Shown in pieces: positions 43,869-53,248 of a stretch of 64,000 bases of DNA; position 1 is the stretch's first letter, and each line of letters opens with the position of its first letter. Where the stretch lies: the NCBI RefSeq assembly GCF_918741275.1, contig NZ_CAKKNA010000012.1, forward strand, positions 1-64,000. The letters are read 5' to 3'. The translations under genes were made by a program, and so were the position numbers. Source of the stretch: Bacillus sp. CECT 9360. Lineage in GTDB: Bacteria; Bacillota; Bacilli; Bacillales; DSM-1321. The notes beneath the pieces are model-generated. The model saw only the letters and a list, made by a program, of their open reading frames with translations, made no database searches and was not told the origin of the DNA.

Positions 43869-45284
43869 GTGACTGAAATTAATTGGCGAAAAGAAGTAGA
43901 AAATCGGAAGGAAGATTTGCTCGAGGACACCCAAAACCTTCTTCGCATTAGAAGTGTTCTTGATGAAGAAAACACATCTCTCGAGGCACCGCTCGGCAAA
44001 GGGGTTAAGGAAGCGCTCGAATTTATGCTGCAGCTGGGTGAAAAGGACGGTTTTACGGCAAAGAATGTTGATCATATAGCAGGACATCTGGAAATGGGAC
44101 AGGGCGATGAGTTGGTGGGCATCCTTTGTCATGTTGATGTGGTACCTGAGGGAGACGGCTGGAGCTCAGATCCTTATGGCGCGGAAATCAGGGACGGGAA
44201 AATCTTTGCGCGAGGCGCGATTGATGATAAAGGACCGACGATGGCGGCTTATTATGCGATGAAGATCATTAAAGAACTGGAACTGCCCCTAAACAAACGC
44301 GTCCGGATGATTATCGGGACAGATGAGGAGTCAGAATGGAGATGTGTCGACCGCTACTTTGAAACCGAAGAAATGCCGACTTTAGGCTTTGCTCCCGATG
44401 CGGATTTTCCGATCATCTACGCCGAAAAAGGAATCTGGGATTTTTCGATTACACAAAATTGGGATACGGCAAGTAGAGCCAAAGCGGAGCTGGATATTGT
44501 GGAATTCACCTCAGGCAGACGACGGAATATGGTACCTGATTACGCGATTGCCCGCCTGCATACACAAGCTAAACAGGAAGAAATCACACAACGATTCAAG
44601 ACGTTCACCACAAAGCATTCGCTGAAAGGGAAAGCGACCATTGAGCATGATGATATCATCCTGGAGGTTGAAGGGGTTTCGGCTCATGGTATGGAACCGA
44701 ACAATGGTGTCAACGCTGGATTATATTTGTCGGCGTTTTTATCAGGGCTTGCTCTCCCAAAGCCTGCTAAGGATTATTTTACTTTCGTTCATGATTACTT
44801 CTTCGGCGATTCGCGCGGAAACAAACTGGGTATTGCCTATTCGGATGAAACCACAGGCGATTTGACTCTAAACGCAGGAATACTTAGCTACTATAAAGAA
44901 AAAGGCGGAAGCATCTCCCTCTCTATGCGCTACCCGGTCACATATCAATGGGAAGAAGGCTACAAAGCCCTCGAAAGCATAGGAAACAAGCTTGGTTTTC
45001 AAATAGAATCCGACTCCAATTCTGAGCCGCACCATGTGAAAAGTGACAGCTTCCTGATTAAGGCGCTTCAAAGGGTGTACGAAGAAGCAACAGGAGAGAA
45101 AGCAGAACTGCTTTCCATCGGTGGCGGAACCTATGCGAGATCGCTTGAAGAAGGCGTTGCATTCGGGCCATTATTCCCTGGAAGCGAGGATATCGCACAC
45201 CAAAAGGATGAATACATTGATATAGAGGATATGTTGAAGGCTGCGGCGATATACGCCCACGCTATTTATGAATTGGCAAAATAA
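43869..45284 (+). CDS. ytjP: Dipeptidase PepV-like, M20 family (YtjP)
   Basis: A 471-residue metallopeptidase of the PepV type that cleaves dipeptides. The zinc ligand region CHVDVVPEGDGWSSDPYG (about residues 85-102) and RGAIDDKGP with the bridging Asp (about 115-123) are typical, followed by GTDEESEWR with the catalytic Glu pair. The start is a GTG at 43869 with AGGAG 8 bp upstream. It is followed after 22 bp by a D-amino-acid aminotransferase gene, so the two are probably co-transcribed. Confidence 0.92.
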   Translation: MTEINWRKEVENRKEDLLEDTQNLLRIRSVLDEENTSLEAPLGKGVKEALEFMLQLGEKDGFTAKNVDHIAGHLEMGQGDELVGILCHVDVVPEGDGWSSDPYGAEIRDGKIFARGAIDDKGPTMAAYYAMKIIKELELPLNKRVRMIIGTDEESEWRCVDRYFETEEMPTLGFAPDADFPIIYAEKGIWDFSITQNWDTASRAKAELDIVEFTSGRRRNMVPDYAIARLHTQAKQEEITQRFKTFTTKHSLKGKATIEHDDIILEVEGVSAHGMEPNNGVNAGLYLSAFLSGLALPKPAKDYFTFVHDYFFGDSRGNKLGIAYSDETTGDLTLNAGILSYYKEKGGSISLSMRYPVTYQWEEGYKALESIGNKLGFQIESDSNSEPHHVKSDSFLIKALQRVYEEATGEKAELLSIGGGTYARSLEEGVAFGPLFPGSEDIAHQKDEYIDIEDMLKAAAIYAHAIYELAK

Positions 45285-45306
45285 GTACTTAAGGGAGAGA
45301 TAAACA

Positions 45307-46164
45307 ATGGAAAAAATGATTCTCAACGGTGAAATCACCTTGAAATCGGATATAAAGGTAGATTTAGATGATCGCGGCTACCAGTTTGGCGACGGGATTT
45401 ACGAAGTAATCCGTGTATATAACGGAAAGCTCTTCACAAGCAGGGAGCATCTCAATCGTCTCATGACGAGCGCTGAGAGTATTTCGTTAAAAATATCCTT
45501 TACGGTGCCGGAAATTGAAGAGCAGCTCAAACAGTTGATTCAAGAAAATGGATTGGTAGATGGAACGATTTATATGCAATTTTCAAGGGGCATCTCGCCA
45601 AGGAATCATGCCTTCCCGGTTCCTGCCGTGGATCCGGTTTATGTAGCCTATACAAAGCCTTTAGGTTATTCCTCTGAATTAGCCGAAACGGGTGTAAAAA
45701 CGATTTTGACAGAAGATATTCGCTGGCTAAGATGTGATATTAAAAGCTTAAATTTGCTCGGGAATATCCTCGCGAAACAAAAGGCAGCCGAAGCGGGTTG
45801 CTTTGAAGCGTTGCAGCACAGGGACGGGATCGTTACGGAAGGAAGTTCTTCCAACGTTTCAATTGTTGTGGATGGTAGAGTGAAAACACACCCGGCAACG
45901 AATTTGATCCTTAACGGAATATCGAGACAGGTAATGCTCAGGTCTTGCAAAGAAAATGGAATTCCTTTCTTAGAAGAGGCGTATACAGTAGATGAGCTTC
46001 TAAAAGCAGACGAAGTTTTCTTAACGGGGACAACAGTTGAGGTCCTTCCAATCATTGAGATTGATGGCAAATCCGTCGGTGACGGCACTCCAGGTCAAGT
46101 CACTAGGAAGCTTCAGCAATTGTTCCGAGATAAAGTAACAAAACAGTGCGGATCTAATTCATAA
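45307..46164 (+). CDS. dat: D-amino-acid aminotransferase (Dat)
   Basis: A PLP enzyme of fold type IV, 285 residues, that moves amino groups between D-amino acids and keto acids and provides D-glutamate or D-alanine. The PLP lysine is in CDIKSLNLLGN near residue 145, with GYQFGDGIYEVIR near 24-36 and VFLTGTTVEVLPI near 238-250, all conserved in D-alanine aminotransferases. AAGGGAGAG precedes the ATG. It sits in a likely operon with the PepV-like gene. Confidence 0.93.
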   Translation: MEKMILNGEITLKSDIKVDLDDRGYQFGDGIYEVIRVYNGKLFTSREHLNRLMTSAESISLKISFTVPEIEEQLKQLIQENGLVDGTIYMQFSRGISPRNHAFPVPAVDPVYVAYTKPLGYSSELAETGVKTILTEDIRWLRCDIKSLNLLGNILAKQKAAEAGCFEALQHRDGIVTEGSSSNVSIVVDGRVKTHPATNLILNGISRQVMLRSCKENGIPFLEEAYTVDELLKADEVFLTGTTVEVLPIIEIDGKSVGDGTPGQVTRKLQQLFRDKVTKQCGSNS

Positions 46165-46265
46165 GAAAAAAACGAAATTCCTGTACAATCCTTGTGCGGG
46201 AATTTTAAACGGGGTATAAGAGGGCAAGATGTGTTTATGATAAGATAAAAAAGGAAGGGATAAAC

Positions 46266-46832
46266 ATGACTTCAAATACTCACTTTTTCTATGCATTGAC
46301 ATTGCCTGATGAAACGAAAGAATATATTTTCGAGATAACAGAGCAAATCAAACCGGATTTTCCTTTCAAAAAATGGCTTCATAAAGCTGATTATCATATC
46401 ACCCTTAGCTTTCTAGGAAATGCACCTGACGATATGAAGCAAAAATCCATGTATCTCGTCAATGAAGCTTTGGAGGATGAAGCTTCCTTCCAGCTTGCGC
46501 TTTTTCAAATCGGCACTTTTGGCAGCAAAGAAATCCCAAGAATACTGTGGACCAGTGTGGCTGTTCAGGAAAGACTTTTTCAAATTCAGAAAAAAGTGTA
46601 CAATGCTTGTCAAGAGGCTGGTTTTTCATTGGATAGAAAACCATTTAAACCGCATATTACCATAGCAAGAAAATACATAGATGAAAGACCTTTTTCCATT
46701 GAAGATCTTCAGATAAAAGCGGGCCTTGCGTCAAGAGGTCATTCCTTTTCCGCAACAGCGGTCACGCTTTATCAAACACATATCGGAGCTTCTCCGTCAT
46801 ATGAACCGGTTTTTACAATACCTCTGAAATAA
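46266..46832 (+). CDS. thpR: RNA 2',3'-cyclic phosphodiesterase ThpR / YtlP
   Basis: A 188-residue member of the 2H phosphoesterase (LigT) family. Both HxTx motifs are present: H44-I-T46-L and H130-I-T132-I. The enzyme opens 2',3'-cyclic phosphates or joins 2'-5' ends of RNA. AAGGAAGGG precedes the ATG. It is followed by ytlQ and ytlR in the B. subtilis order. Confidence 0.9.
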   Translation: MTSNTHFFYALTLPDETKEYIFEITEQIKPDFPFKKWLHKADYHITLSFLGNAPDDMKQKSMYLVNEALEDEASFQLALFQIGTFGSKEIPRILWTSVAVQERLFQIQKKVYNACQEAGFSLDRKPFKPHITIARKYIDERPFSIEDLQIKAGLASRGHSFSATAVTLYQTHIGASPSYEPVFTIPLK

Positions 46833-46873
46833 TATCAATGGATTTTTTATAAAATAGAGACTGGTGTGATAGC

Positions 46874-47875
46874 ATGGGACAACTTATTAAATTGCAGGAC
46901 TACATCTCCAGATATGAACAGGATATATATCGTTATCCGACACAGTTTGTCCGCTTGAAGCAGCAGCAATGGGAGAAGCTGAAGGCGGCCTACCTTGCAG
47001 GTGAATTGGAGCAATTGTATTCCCGTCCGGCAGCAGGGAATCTGGAAGAAGAATGGCTGCTCGATGAAAAACCGGATCTAAAGGAAAGAGTAAAAGGAAT
47101 TTTTAAACGAAGCGAAAAGAGGGAGCCTCCTGAGGCGCAGGGGCATGAAATGCCCACCGCCTTGGTCCAGGAGGAAAATATATTTTCTCTGCAAATTTCA
47201 TCAAGCGTAAACAGCCTTGAAGAATTAAAACAAACGTTTTTGAATCAACTAATCCGTTTTCAAATAAAATGGGGAAGTTCCACAATTCATGAGAAGTCAT
47301 TTGTCGATCAGCCATTCTTTCTAGATGAAAAGCTTCGGTTCTTTTTGCAGCGTTTTCCTGATACTTTTCTATTATTATATAAACCTATTTTTCTATTAAA
47401 GAATGCTCCAGTCGAAGTGGAAGTTATTTTGCTAAGCCCGACCGATGCCTGGTGCATTACCTTCATTGAGGGAGAAGATGATGCGGCTTTTGTTGGCTCC
47501 AGTGAAAGATTCTGGGTAAAAAGACATCATCAGCATAAAGATAAAAAAATATTAAATCCATTGCTTGCCGTAAACCGAATGGAGAAAATTGTCGCCCAGC
47601 TTTTTTCACTTTATGACGTCACTTTGCCAATAAAAAAAGCAATCGTTTCGCGGAACGGATATATCGATTATCCTCTTGCACCTTTTGATGTGATGCTTCT
47701 TGATAAGCGTAAGTTCCCCGAATGGTTCAAGAAAATGAGGGAACTGTCTACTCCGTTAAAGCACCAGCAATTAAAAGCTGCTCAGGCTTTATTGGAGTAT
47801 TGTCAAACGACATCGAGCAGACGGTTGGAATGGGACGTGGATCAGGGTGTTATCGTTGAAGACGATCAAATTTAA
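46874..47875 (+). CDS. ytlQ: YtlQ-like protein of unknown function
   Basis: A 333-residue cytoplasmic protein beginning MGQLIKLQDYISRYEQDIYR. It is basic and helical, with an aromatic-rich core. No catalytic motif can be seen. The start and length match B. subtilis YtlQ as I recall it. The ribosome site GGTGTGAT is weak. It overlaps the next gene, ytlR, by about 20 bp. The function is not known. Confidence 0.8.
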   Translation: MGQLIKLQDYISRYEQDIYRYPTQFVRLKQQQWEKLKAAYLAGELEQLYSRPAAGNLEEEWLLDEKPDLKERVKGIFKRSEKREPPEAQGHEMPTALVQEENIFSLQISSSVNSLEELKQTFLNQLIRFQIKWGSSTIHEKSFVDQPFFLDEKLRFFLQRFPDTFLLLYKPIFLLKNAPVEVEVILLSPTDAWCITFIEGEDDAAFVGSSERFWVKRHHQHKDKKILNPLLAVNRMEKIVAQLFSLYDVTLPIKKAIVSRNGYIDYPLAPFDVMLLDKRKFPEWFKKMRELSTPLKHQQLKAAQALLEYCQTTSSRRLEWDVDQGVIVEDDQI

Positions 47876-48836
47876 TAAGGTTGAACAAGAGCAGGCTGGG
47901 GTAGCGGAGGATTTATATTTTATCATTAATCCGGTTGCGCAAAATAAAGGCAGCCTGAAGATCTGGCAGCAAATCGAAAAACAACTGCTTGCTAACAATA
48001 TTGCTTATCATTCCTTTTATACCGAATATAAAGGACATGCAAAGCAGATCGCAAGTGAAATTCTCTCTAAAACAGACAAAGACACGATAATCGCAGCAGT
48101 AGGAGGCGACGGTACTCTCCATGAAGTCATGAACGGGGCTGCTGGCTATCCGCATGGAATTATTGCAAGTATTCCTGCTGGTTCTGGAAATGATTATGCC
48201 CGCGGAATTCAACGGACTAAAGGCTATATGGCGGCTTTATCGCTGATTTTAAACAGCAGTCCAAAGAAAATCAGGTGCGTTGATATCGGATATTTAGAGA
48301 CGAATGAGACACAAGCAGCGTTTATTAACAGTTTTGGTATAGGGATAGATGCGGAAATTACATATGAAGTGAATCATTCAGCATGGAAAAGCCGGTTTAA
48401 TGCTTTGAAGCTGGGAAAGCTGGTCTACATTTACTTTTTTCTGAAAAAGCTGCTTACTTACAAAAGAACCGATATGACTGTTGTAATCGACGGCACTGAG
48501 CATGTGTTTAAGAAGGTTTGGTTTATCGTCACGGCCAATCAGTCTTACTTCGGCGGCGGAATAAATATTTCACCCCATTCTGAGTATGATGACGGCCGGT
48601 TCAATTTAATAGCGGTTCATGACATTCCACATGTAAAACTTTTATTGGTCTTTATGACTGTATTCTGGGGCGGCCATTTGCGTCTGAAAAATGTAACATC
48701 CTTTGTCTGCAGGGAAGTGGAGATTACTTCTAAAAGCCCCGTCAAGATCCAGGCTGACGGCGAAATAGTCGGGGATTCTAGAGTGCAGGCTAAAATGTTG
48801 ATGAAGAAGATAAGAATTTTTGCGAAAGAATCATAA
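47856..48836 (+). CDS. ytlR: Diacylglycerol/lipid kinase family protein YtlR
   Basis: A 326-residue lipid kinase-like protein. The N-terminal INPVAQNKG, the nucleotide motif VGGDGTLHEVMNG (about residues 76-88) and AGSGNDYARG (about 109-118) are conserved. A beta-rich C-terminal domain includes FGGGINISPHSEYDDGRF. The TTG at 47856, with GGGTG 6 bp upstream, is preferred over the GTG at 47847. The substrate is not established; the family includes diacylglycerol and sphingosine kinases. Confidence 0.87.
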   Translation: MKTIKFNKVEQEQAGVAEDLYFIINPVAQNKGSLKIWQQIEKQLLANNIAYHSFYTEYKGHAKQIASEILSKTDKDTIIAAVGGDGTLHEVMNGAAGYPHGIIASIPAGSGNDYARGIQRTKGYMAALSLILNSSPKKIRCVDIGYLETNETQAAFINSFGIGIDAEITYEVNHSAWKSRFNALKLGKLVYIYFFLKKLLTYKRTDMTVVIDGTEHVFKKVWFIVTANQSYFGGGINISPHSEYDDGRFNLIAVHDIPHVKLLLVFMTVFWGGHLRLKNVTSFVCREVEITSKSPVKIQADGEIVGDSRVQAKMLMKKIRIFAKES

Positions 48837-49004
48837 AAGACTGTCCTTGTAGGAGCATTTTCCCATAAAAAAATCTTGATTTGACTTGACTAAGAAACGA
48901 CTTTTCCACTAAAATTTAATAAGATGGCTATTGTGGCTGTCTTTTTTATTTTAGTTTTGTTTTTCATAGGAGAAAAGGCAGTATAACTTTTTTACTTTGA
49001 TAGT

Positions 49005-49182
49005 TGTCTAGCTACAGCGCCCAGCCCCTCGGACTTGCACAGGATGTGCTGGCGTCGGCGTTCGTCACATGGACGTGGCGGGCCTTAGCCGACGTTCCTC
49101 TAAACGGGTCAGAACGACGAAGACATAACGATGTGGCGATCTTAGTCGTTCTTCCTTCTATGCAAGGGCGCTTCCGCTTTTC
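49005..49182. repeat. GC-rich intergenic repeat, copy B (about 178 bp)
   Basis: It starts TGTCTAGCTACAGCGCCC and ends GGGCGCTTCCGCTTTTC. It is the same family as copy A at 37495-37680 in the opposite orientation, and shares AGCCCCTCG, ACAGGATGTG and GCGTTCGTCACA blocks. The rest of the 380-bp gap between ytlR and ytmP is AT-rich and shows no clear terminator or gene. Confidence 0.8.
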
Positions 49183-49217
49183 ATGGTACTTTTTAAGAAA
49201 TTGAAGGTGAACACACT

Positions 49218-50000
49218 TTGGAACATTTATTAGGTCATGAGTGGGAAATAGTTCCCGCTGGAGGAGCTACAGGAGAAGCCTTCATCGCCCTTAAAGATAA
49301 TGAACAAAAACTTTTTCTGAAACGAAACTCATCCCCATTTCTCGCGGTTTTGTCAGCGGAAGGCATCGTCCCCAAGCTTGTATGGACAAAACGTCTGGAA
49401 AACGGGGATGTGATAACGGCACAGCATTGGTTGAATGGGAGAGAGCTTTCCCACCAGGAAATGAATGAGGAGAGAGTCGCAAAGCTTTTGCGAAAGATCC
49501 ATAGATCCCAACCATTGCTGACGATGCTGAAAAGATTAGGAAAGTCCCCTTTAAGGCCTGAAAGCATATTGACACAACTAGAAACCAGCCTTGACCATGA
49601 TATCGTTCAGCTCCCGGTGGTATATGAGGCCATCGCTTTTTTGCAAAATAACCTATTGCTGATCGAATGTGAAGAAAAAGTTGTCTGCCATGGTGATGTG
49701 AATCATAATAATTGGCTCATGACAAAAGAAGAAGAATTGTTCTTGATTGATTGGGATGGCGCTATTATTGGCGATCCTGCGATTGATCTGGGAGTCTTGC
49801 TTTATTCATATATACCAAAGGACGATTGGCGCGCATGGTTGAGCCAGTATGGCATGACCCTCGATGCAAGTCTTGAAATGCGGATGAAATGGCATGTGAT
49901 TGCTCAATCATTGTCTTCCATTCAGTGGCATAAAGATAAGAATCGCCTTGAGGAAATGAATCGGCTGATTCAAAACATTACTTCCATTCTAAAAAATTGA
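49218..50000 (+). CDS. ytmP: Phosphotransferase, aminoglycoside/choline kinase-like (YtmP)
   Basis: A 260-residue kinase-like protein. The catalytic loop CHGDVNHNNWL (about residues 163-173) and the metal motif LIDWDGAIIGDP (about 183-194) are clear. An acceptor has not been shown, and it is not an antibiotic-resistance gene by context. The start is the TTG at 49218 with AAGGTGA 7 bp upstream. Its stop abuts the stop of convergent ytzH with no gap. The order ytmP-ytzH-trmB is as in B. subtilis. Confidence 0.88.
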   Translation: MEHLLGHEWEIVPAGGATGEAFIALKDNEQKLFLKRNSSPFLAVLSAEGIVPKLVWTKRLENGDVITAQHWLNGRELSHQEMNEERVAKLLRKIHRSQPLLTMLKRLGKSPLRPESILTQLETSLDHDIVQLPVVYEAIAFLQNNLLLIECEEKVVCHGDVNHNNWLMTKEEELFLIDWDGAIIGDPAIDLGVLLYSYIPKDDWRAWLSQYGMTLDASLEMRMKWHVIAQSLSSIQWHKDKNRLEEMNRLIQNITSILKN

Positions 50001-50279
50001 TCATGAAAACTGGTCGATATCATCAATCCATGTGTTCAACTGGTTTTGGTGTGAAGTAATATGAGCATCCAGATTGGATGAATTGATTCCATTCTGGCTG
50101 TACCGATAAATTTCTTCCAAGACCGTTTTTACATTTTGATTAATATCTGCGTTAACCATCAACGATTTTACGAGCCGTTCCACCTGCTCGCATTCAGAAA
50201 CCGATCCACAACAGTCACTTTGATGATTGCTTAATATATCCTTTAATAAGGAAACTTGATTTTCATGAGAAAGCGGCAT
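50001..50279 (-). CDS. ytzH: YtzH-like protein (92 aa)
   Basis: A small helical protein, MPLSHENQVSLLKDILSNHQ onwards, with a CCGSVSEC cysteine group near residues 23-30. It corresponds to B. subtilis YtzH in length, start and position between ytmP and trmB. The function is unknown. A ribosome site AAGGGTGTG lies upstream of the ATG at 50279. Confidence 0.87.
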   Translation of the reverse strand: MPLSHENQVSLLKDILSNHQSDCCGSVSECEQVERLVKSLMVNADINQNVKTVLEEIYRYSQNGINSSNLDAHITSHQNQLNTWIDDIDQFS

Positions 50280-50407
50280 ATGCGCACACCCTTTCTTTGT
50301 TTGTAGGATTTCTTGTTATAGTGTGTTTTGCGCGCGCATTTATACGTTGAATTATTGAATAAAACCGTTTTTGATGTAAAAGATATAGGTAAATAGAGGT
50401 GCCATCG

Positions 50408-51079
50408 ATGCGTTTAAGAAATAAGCCCTGGGCTGAAGAAAGATTAAAGGAATATCCAAATTATTTGATCCAGCAGCCCGATAGCCACAAAGGGAAATGG
50501 AAAGAAGTATTTGCGAATGATCATCCGCTTTATATAGAGGTAGGAACAGGGAAGGGTCGTTTTATCACAGAAATGGCCAAAGCCCATCCTGATGTTAATT
50601 TTATTGGCATCGAACTGGCGAAAAATGTCATCGTGTCAGCACTCGATCGGCTTATAGAAGCTGAGTTGCCAAATGTAAAGTTAATGAATGTGAATGCCAA
50701 TGATTTGCGTGATTTTTTCGGCAAAGGTGATGTTTCACGGGTTTATCTAAACTTTTCTGACCCATGGCCAAAAAAACGCCATGAAAAGCGCAGGCTGACA
50801 TACGAGACCTTCTTGCAGGTGTATGAAGATATTCTTCCGGATAACGGTGAGATTCATTTTAAAACGGATAATCAGGGGTTATTTGAATCTTCGCTCATGA
50901 GTATTTCGCGATACGGCATGCTACTGACATATGTAAGCCTTGATTTGCACAACAGTGATTTTGAGGGAAATATCATGACCGAATACGAAGAAAGATTCTC
51001 ACAAAAAGGAAACAGAATCTATCGGCTTGAAGCACAATTTAAGTCAATGTCCCAATTAAAAAACAGGCTGCCCTATTAG
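50408..51079 (+). CDS. trmB: tRNA (guanine-N7-)-methyltransferase (TrmB)
   Basis: A 223-residue SAM-dependent enzyme that methylates G46 of tRNAs. SAM binding is in [11 protein letters not shown] (about residues 44-54). The strongly conserved [16 protein letters not shown] (about 115-130) is diagnostic. ATG at 50408 has GAGGTG upstream, while the in-frame GTG at 50399 overlaps that site. Confidence 0.96.
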   Translation: MRLRNKPWAEERLKEYPNYLIQQPDSHKGKWKEVFANDHPLYIEVGTGKGRFITEMAKAHPDVNFIGIELAKNVIVSALDRLIEAELPNVKLMNVNANDLRDFFGKGDVSRVYLNFSDPWPKKRHEKRRLTYETFLQVYEDILPDNGEIHFKTDNQGLFESSLMSISRYGMLLTYVSLDLHNSDFEGNIMTEYEERFSQKGNRIYRLEAQFKSMSQLKNRLPY

Positions 51080-51092
51080 GTCAGCCTGTTAA
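51060..51092. terminator. Bidirectional terminator, trmB / PepSY gene
   Basis: AACAGGCTG and CAGCCTGTT form a 9-bp stem around an 11-base loop. The 5' arm overlaps the trmB end. Confidence 0.75.
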
Positions 51093-51098
51093 CTATAT

Positions 51099-51413
51099 TC
51101 AGCCTTTTTTGGTGAGATTGATAATCGTCCCGGTAGTAGCGTCGGCGATAAATTCAAATTGTTCCGGTTTCCCGTTTTCATGGCGGGTGATCCCGCCTTT
51201 ATACACTTGATAATTCAAATCGAACTTCTGATAATTTTCCGGCTTCATAAGAATCCAGGAGCCATATATTTTTCCATCTTTTTTGACAGCTGACTTTACG
51301 TTTTCCAGCACTTTTTCAGGAGAAGGACCACCTGTTTGTTCCACTACTTGTTTCGTCACATATCCCGCGGCAAAGCCAGCTGCAGCACCTAGAAGCAAGG
51401 TTCTTATCTTCAT
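51099..51413 (-). CDS. PepSY-domain protein, secreted or membrane-anchored
   Basis: A 104-residue protein with an N-terminal hydrophobic segment (TLLLGAAAGFAAGYV) and a PepSY-like domain: SPEKVLENVKSAVK, then EFIADATTGTIINL. Such domains often modulate peptidases outside the cell. GGAGGGG precedes the ATG at 51413. It is convergent to trmB and divergent from ytoP. Confidence 0.8.
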   Translation of the reverse strand: MKIRTLLLGAAAGFAAGYVTKQVVEQTGGPSPEKVLENVKSAVKKDGKIYGSWILMKPENYQKFDLNYQVYKGGITRHENGKPEQFEFIADATTGTIINLTKKG

Positions 51414-51603
51414 ACTGTTCCCCTCCAAATTGAAATTTGAATAATCTTCTTATAGTATACAAAAGAATAAACGGAATGCCTAATAATCACAACACTCTTC
51501 TCAAGATCAAACGTAAAACAGGCAAGCATTCATATGGTAACTCATCATATATTTCTGTAGAATAGGAATTGTGTGAAAATTGACTGGATAAAGGGGTAGT
51601 GAG

Positions 51604-52677
51604 ATGGATCAGGAAACTTTATCACTGTTTAAGACTTTAACTGAATTGCCTGGTGCACCCGGAAATGAACATGCTGTTAGGAAGTTTATGCGTTCAGAGC
51701 TTAATAAATATTCGGATGAGCTCGTACAGGACAATTTGGGCAGCATTTTTGGTGTGAAAAAAGGAAGTGCTGATGGACCACGGGTTCTTGTTGCCGGACA
51801 TATGGACGAAGTAGGTTTTATGGTGACATCGATAACAGAGAACGGAATGATTCGCTTTCAACCTCTTGGTGGCTGGTGGAGCCAGGTAATGCTTGCGCAA
51901 AGAGTGCAGATTATAACTGAAAATGGCCCTGTTATCGGCGTGATCGGTTCCACTCCCCTGCATTTGCTTGCAGAAGCCCAGCGCTCCAAGCCAATGGAAA
52001 TGAAACATATGCTAATCGACATCGGTGCCGACGATCAGGAGGATGTGAAAAGGATCGGAGTGAGACCAGGTCAACAAATTGTCCCGCTTACACCGTTTAC
52101 TCCGATGGCAAATGAGAAAAAAATCCTTGCCAAAGCATGGGACAATCGCTACGGCTGCGGTCTGGCCATTGAGTTGTTAAAGGATTTGAAGGATGAAACA
52201 TTGCCAAACACCTTATATTCGGGCGCAACCGTTCAGGAGGAAGTCGGTTTAAGAGGAGCCCAAACAGCGGCTTTCATGGTAAAACCGGATATATTCTTTG
52301 CAGTTGACGCTAGTCCGGCAAATGATATGTCGGGGAATAAATCGGAATTTGGCCAGCTTGGAAAAGGAGCGTTATTACGGATACTTGACCGGTCGATGGT
52401 GACTCATAAAGGCATGCGCGAATTTATTCTGGATACTGCTGAATCCAATAACATTCCCTATCAATATTTTGTTTCCCAGGGTGGCACGGATGCTGGAAAA
52501 GTACATATCGCTGGCGAAGGAGTACCTAGTGGTGTCATCGGAATTTGTTCCCGATATATCCATACGCATGCTTCCATGATTCATGTCGATGATTATGCTG
52601 CAGCTCGCGAGCTACTTGGCAAGCTTGTAAGAGCATGTGATAAAACAACGGTGGCAAGCATTAAGGACAATGGTTAA
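51604..52677 (+). CDS. ytoP: M42 family aminopeptidase (YtoP)
   Basis: A 357-residue cobalt/zinc aminopeptidase of the glutamyl-aminopeptidase type. The metal-binding sequence is visible: [12 protein letters not shown] (about residues 61-72), AWDNRYGCG near 180, [11 protein letters not shown] near 212 with the catalytic Glu, and IHTHASMIH near 322. AAGGGGTAGTGAG precedes the ATG. B. subtilis YtoP has the same length. Confidence 0.93.
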   Translation: MDQETLSLFKTLTELPGAPGNEHAVRKFMRSELNKYSDELVQDNLGSIFGVKKGSADGPRVLVAGHMDEVGFMVTSITENGMIRFQPLGGWWSQVMLAQRVQIITENGPVIGVIGSTPLHLLAEAQRSKPMEMKHMLIDIGADDQEDVKRIGVRPGQQIVPLTPFTPMANEKKILAKAWDNRYGCGLAIELLKDLKDETLPNTLYSGATVQEEVGLRGAQTAAFMVKPDIFFAVDASPANDMSGNKSEFGQLGKGALLRILDRSMVTHKGMREFILDTAESNNIPYQYFVSQGGTDAGKVHIAGEGVPSGVIGICSRYIHTHASMIHVDDYAAARELLGKLVRACDKTTVASIKDNG

Positions 52678-52696
52678 CATTCGGAGGGAGACAATC

Positions 52697-53230
52697 TTGA
52701 AAGTTGCAATTGGAAGCAAGAACCCGGCGAAGACGCAGGCTGTCATGGATGCATATGGCCAGTCTGCAGAGGTCATTTCGCTAGATGTTCCATCAGGAGT
52801 CGCTGACCAGCCTTTCTCTGATGAGGAAACGATTGAAGGAGCGGGTAACCGTGCAAAAAATTGTTTGAAACAAAGCGACGCTGTGATTGGCATCGGCCTT
52901 GAAGGAGGAGTTGTCCAAACCGAATATGGTTTATTTGTCTGCAATTGGGGAGCATTGGCTGACCGGGATGGGACCATCGTGATTGCCGGTGGTGCCAGGG
53001 TCCGACTGCCCGATAATATCTCCCAAAGGTTGATTGCAGGTGAGGAGCTGGGACCTGTTATGGACGATTTCACAAAAAAGCAAAACATCCGAAAAAAGGA
53101 AGGGGCCATCGGTGTCTTTACAAATGAACGGGTTACGCGTGCTGAAATGTTTCAACACATTATGAAAATGCTTATCGGTCAATATGAATATAACGAGAAA
53201 TGCATGAAAAATCCTTGTCATACACTTTAA
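52697..53230 (+). CDS. DUF84 family non-canonical purine NTP phosphatase
   Basis: A 177-residue protein that starts MKVAIGSKNPAKTQAVMDAY, the hallmark of the YjjX/DUF84 inosine/xanthosine triphosphatases. These hydrolyse ITP and XTP. IGIGLEGGV and FVCNWGALADRDG match. The start is a TTG at 52697 with GGAGGGAG 6 bp upstream. It is 19 bp from ytoP. The last codons form the 5' arm of the terminator. Confidence 0.88.
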   Translation: MKVAIGSKNPAKTQAVMDAYGQSAEVISLDVPSGVADQPFSDEETIEGAGNRAKNCLKQSDAVIGIGLEGGVVQTEYGLFVCNWGALADRDGTIVIAGGARVRLPDNISQRLIAGEELGPVMDDFTKKQNIRKKEGAIGVFTNERVTRAEMFQHIMKMLIGQYEYNEKCMKNPCHTL

Positions 53231-53245
53231 GCGACAAGGATTTTT
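53207..53245. terminator. Bidirectional terminator, DUF84 / ytoQ
   Basis: AAAAATCCTTGTC and GACAAGGATTTTT form a 13-bp stem; the 5' arm is within the DUF84 coding sequence. Confidence 0.88.
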
Positions 53246-53248
53246 ATT

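Noticed and set aside
44040..44060. Relationship between the pepV gene and the 98-bp duplication
   Set aside because: Both contain GGCAAAGAATGTT, but the match is short and flanks differ, so chance is more likely.
49218..50000. Aminoglycoside resistance gene
   Set aside because: The kinase motif fits the broad phosphotransferase fold, but the gene is the chromosomal ytmP in its conserved place, with no mobile context.
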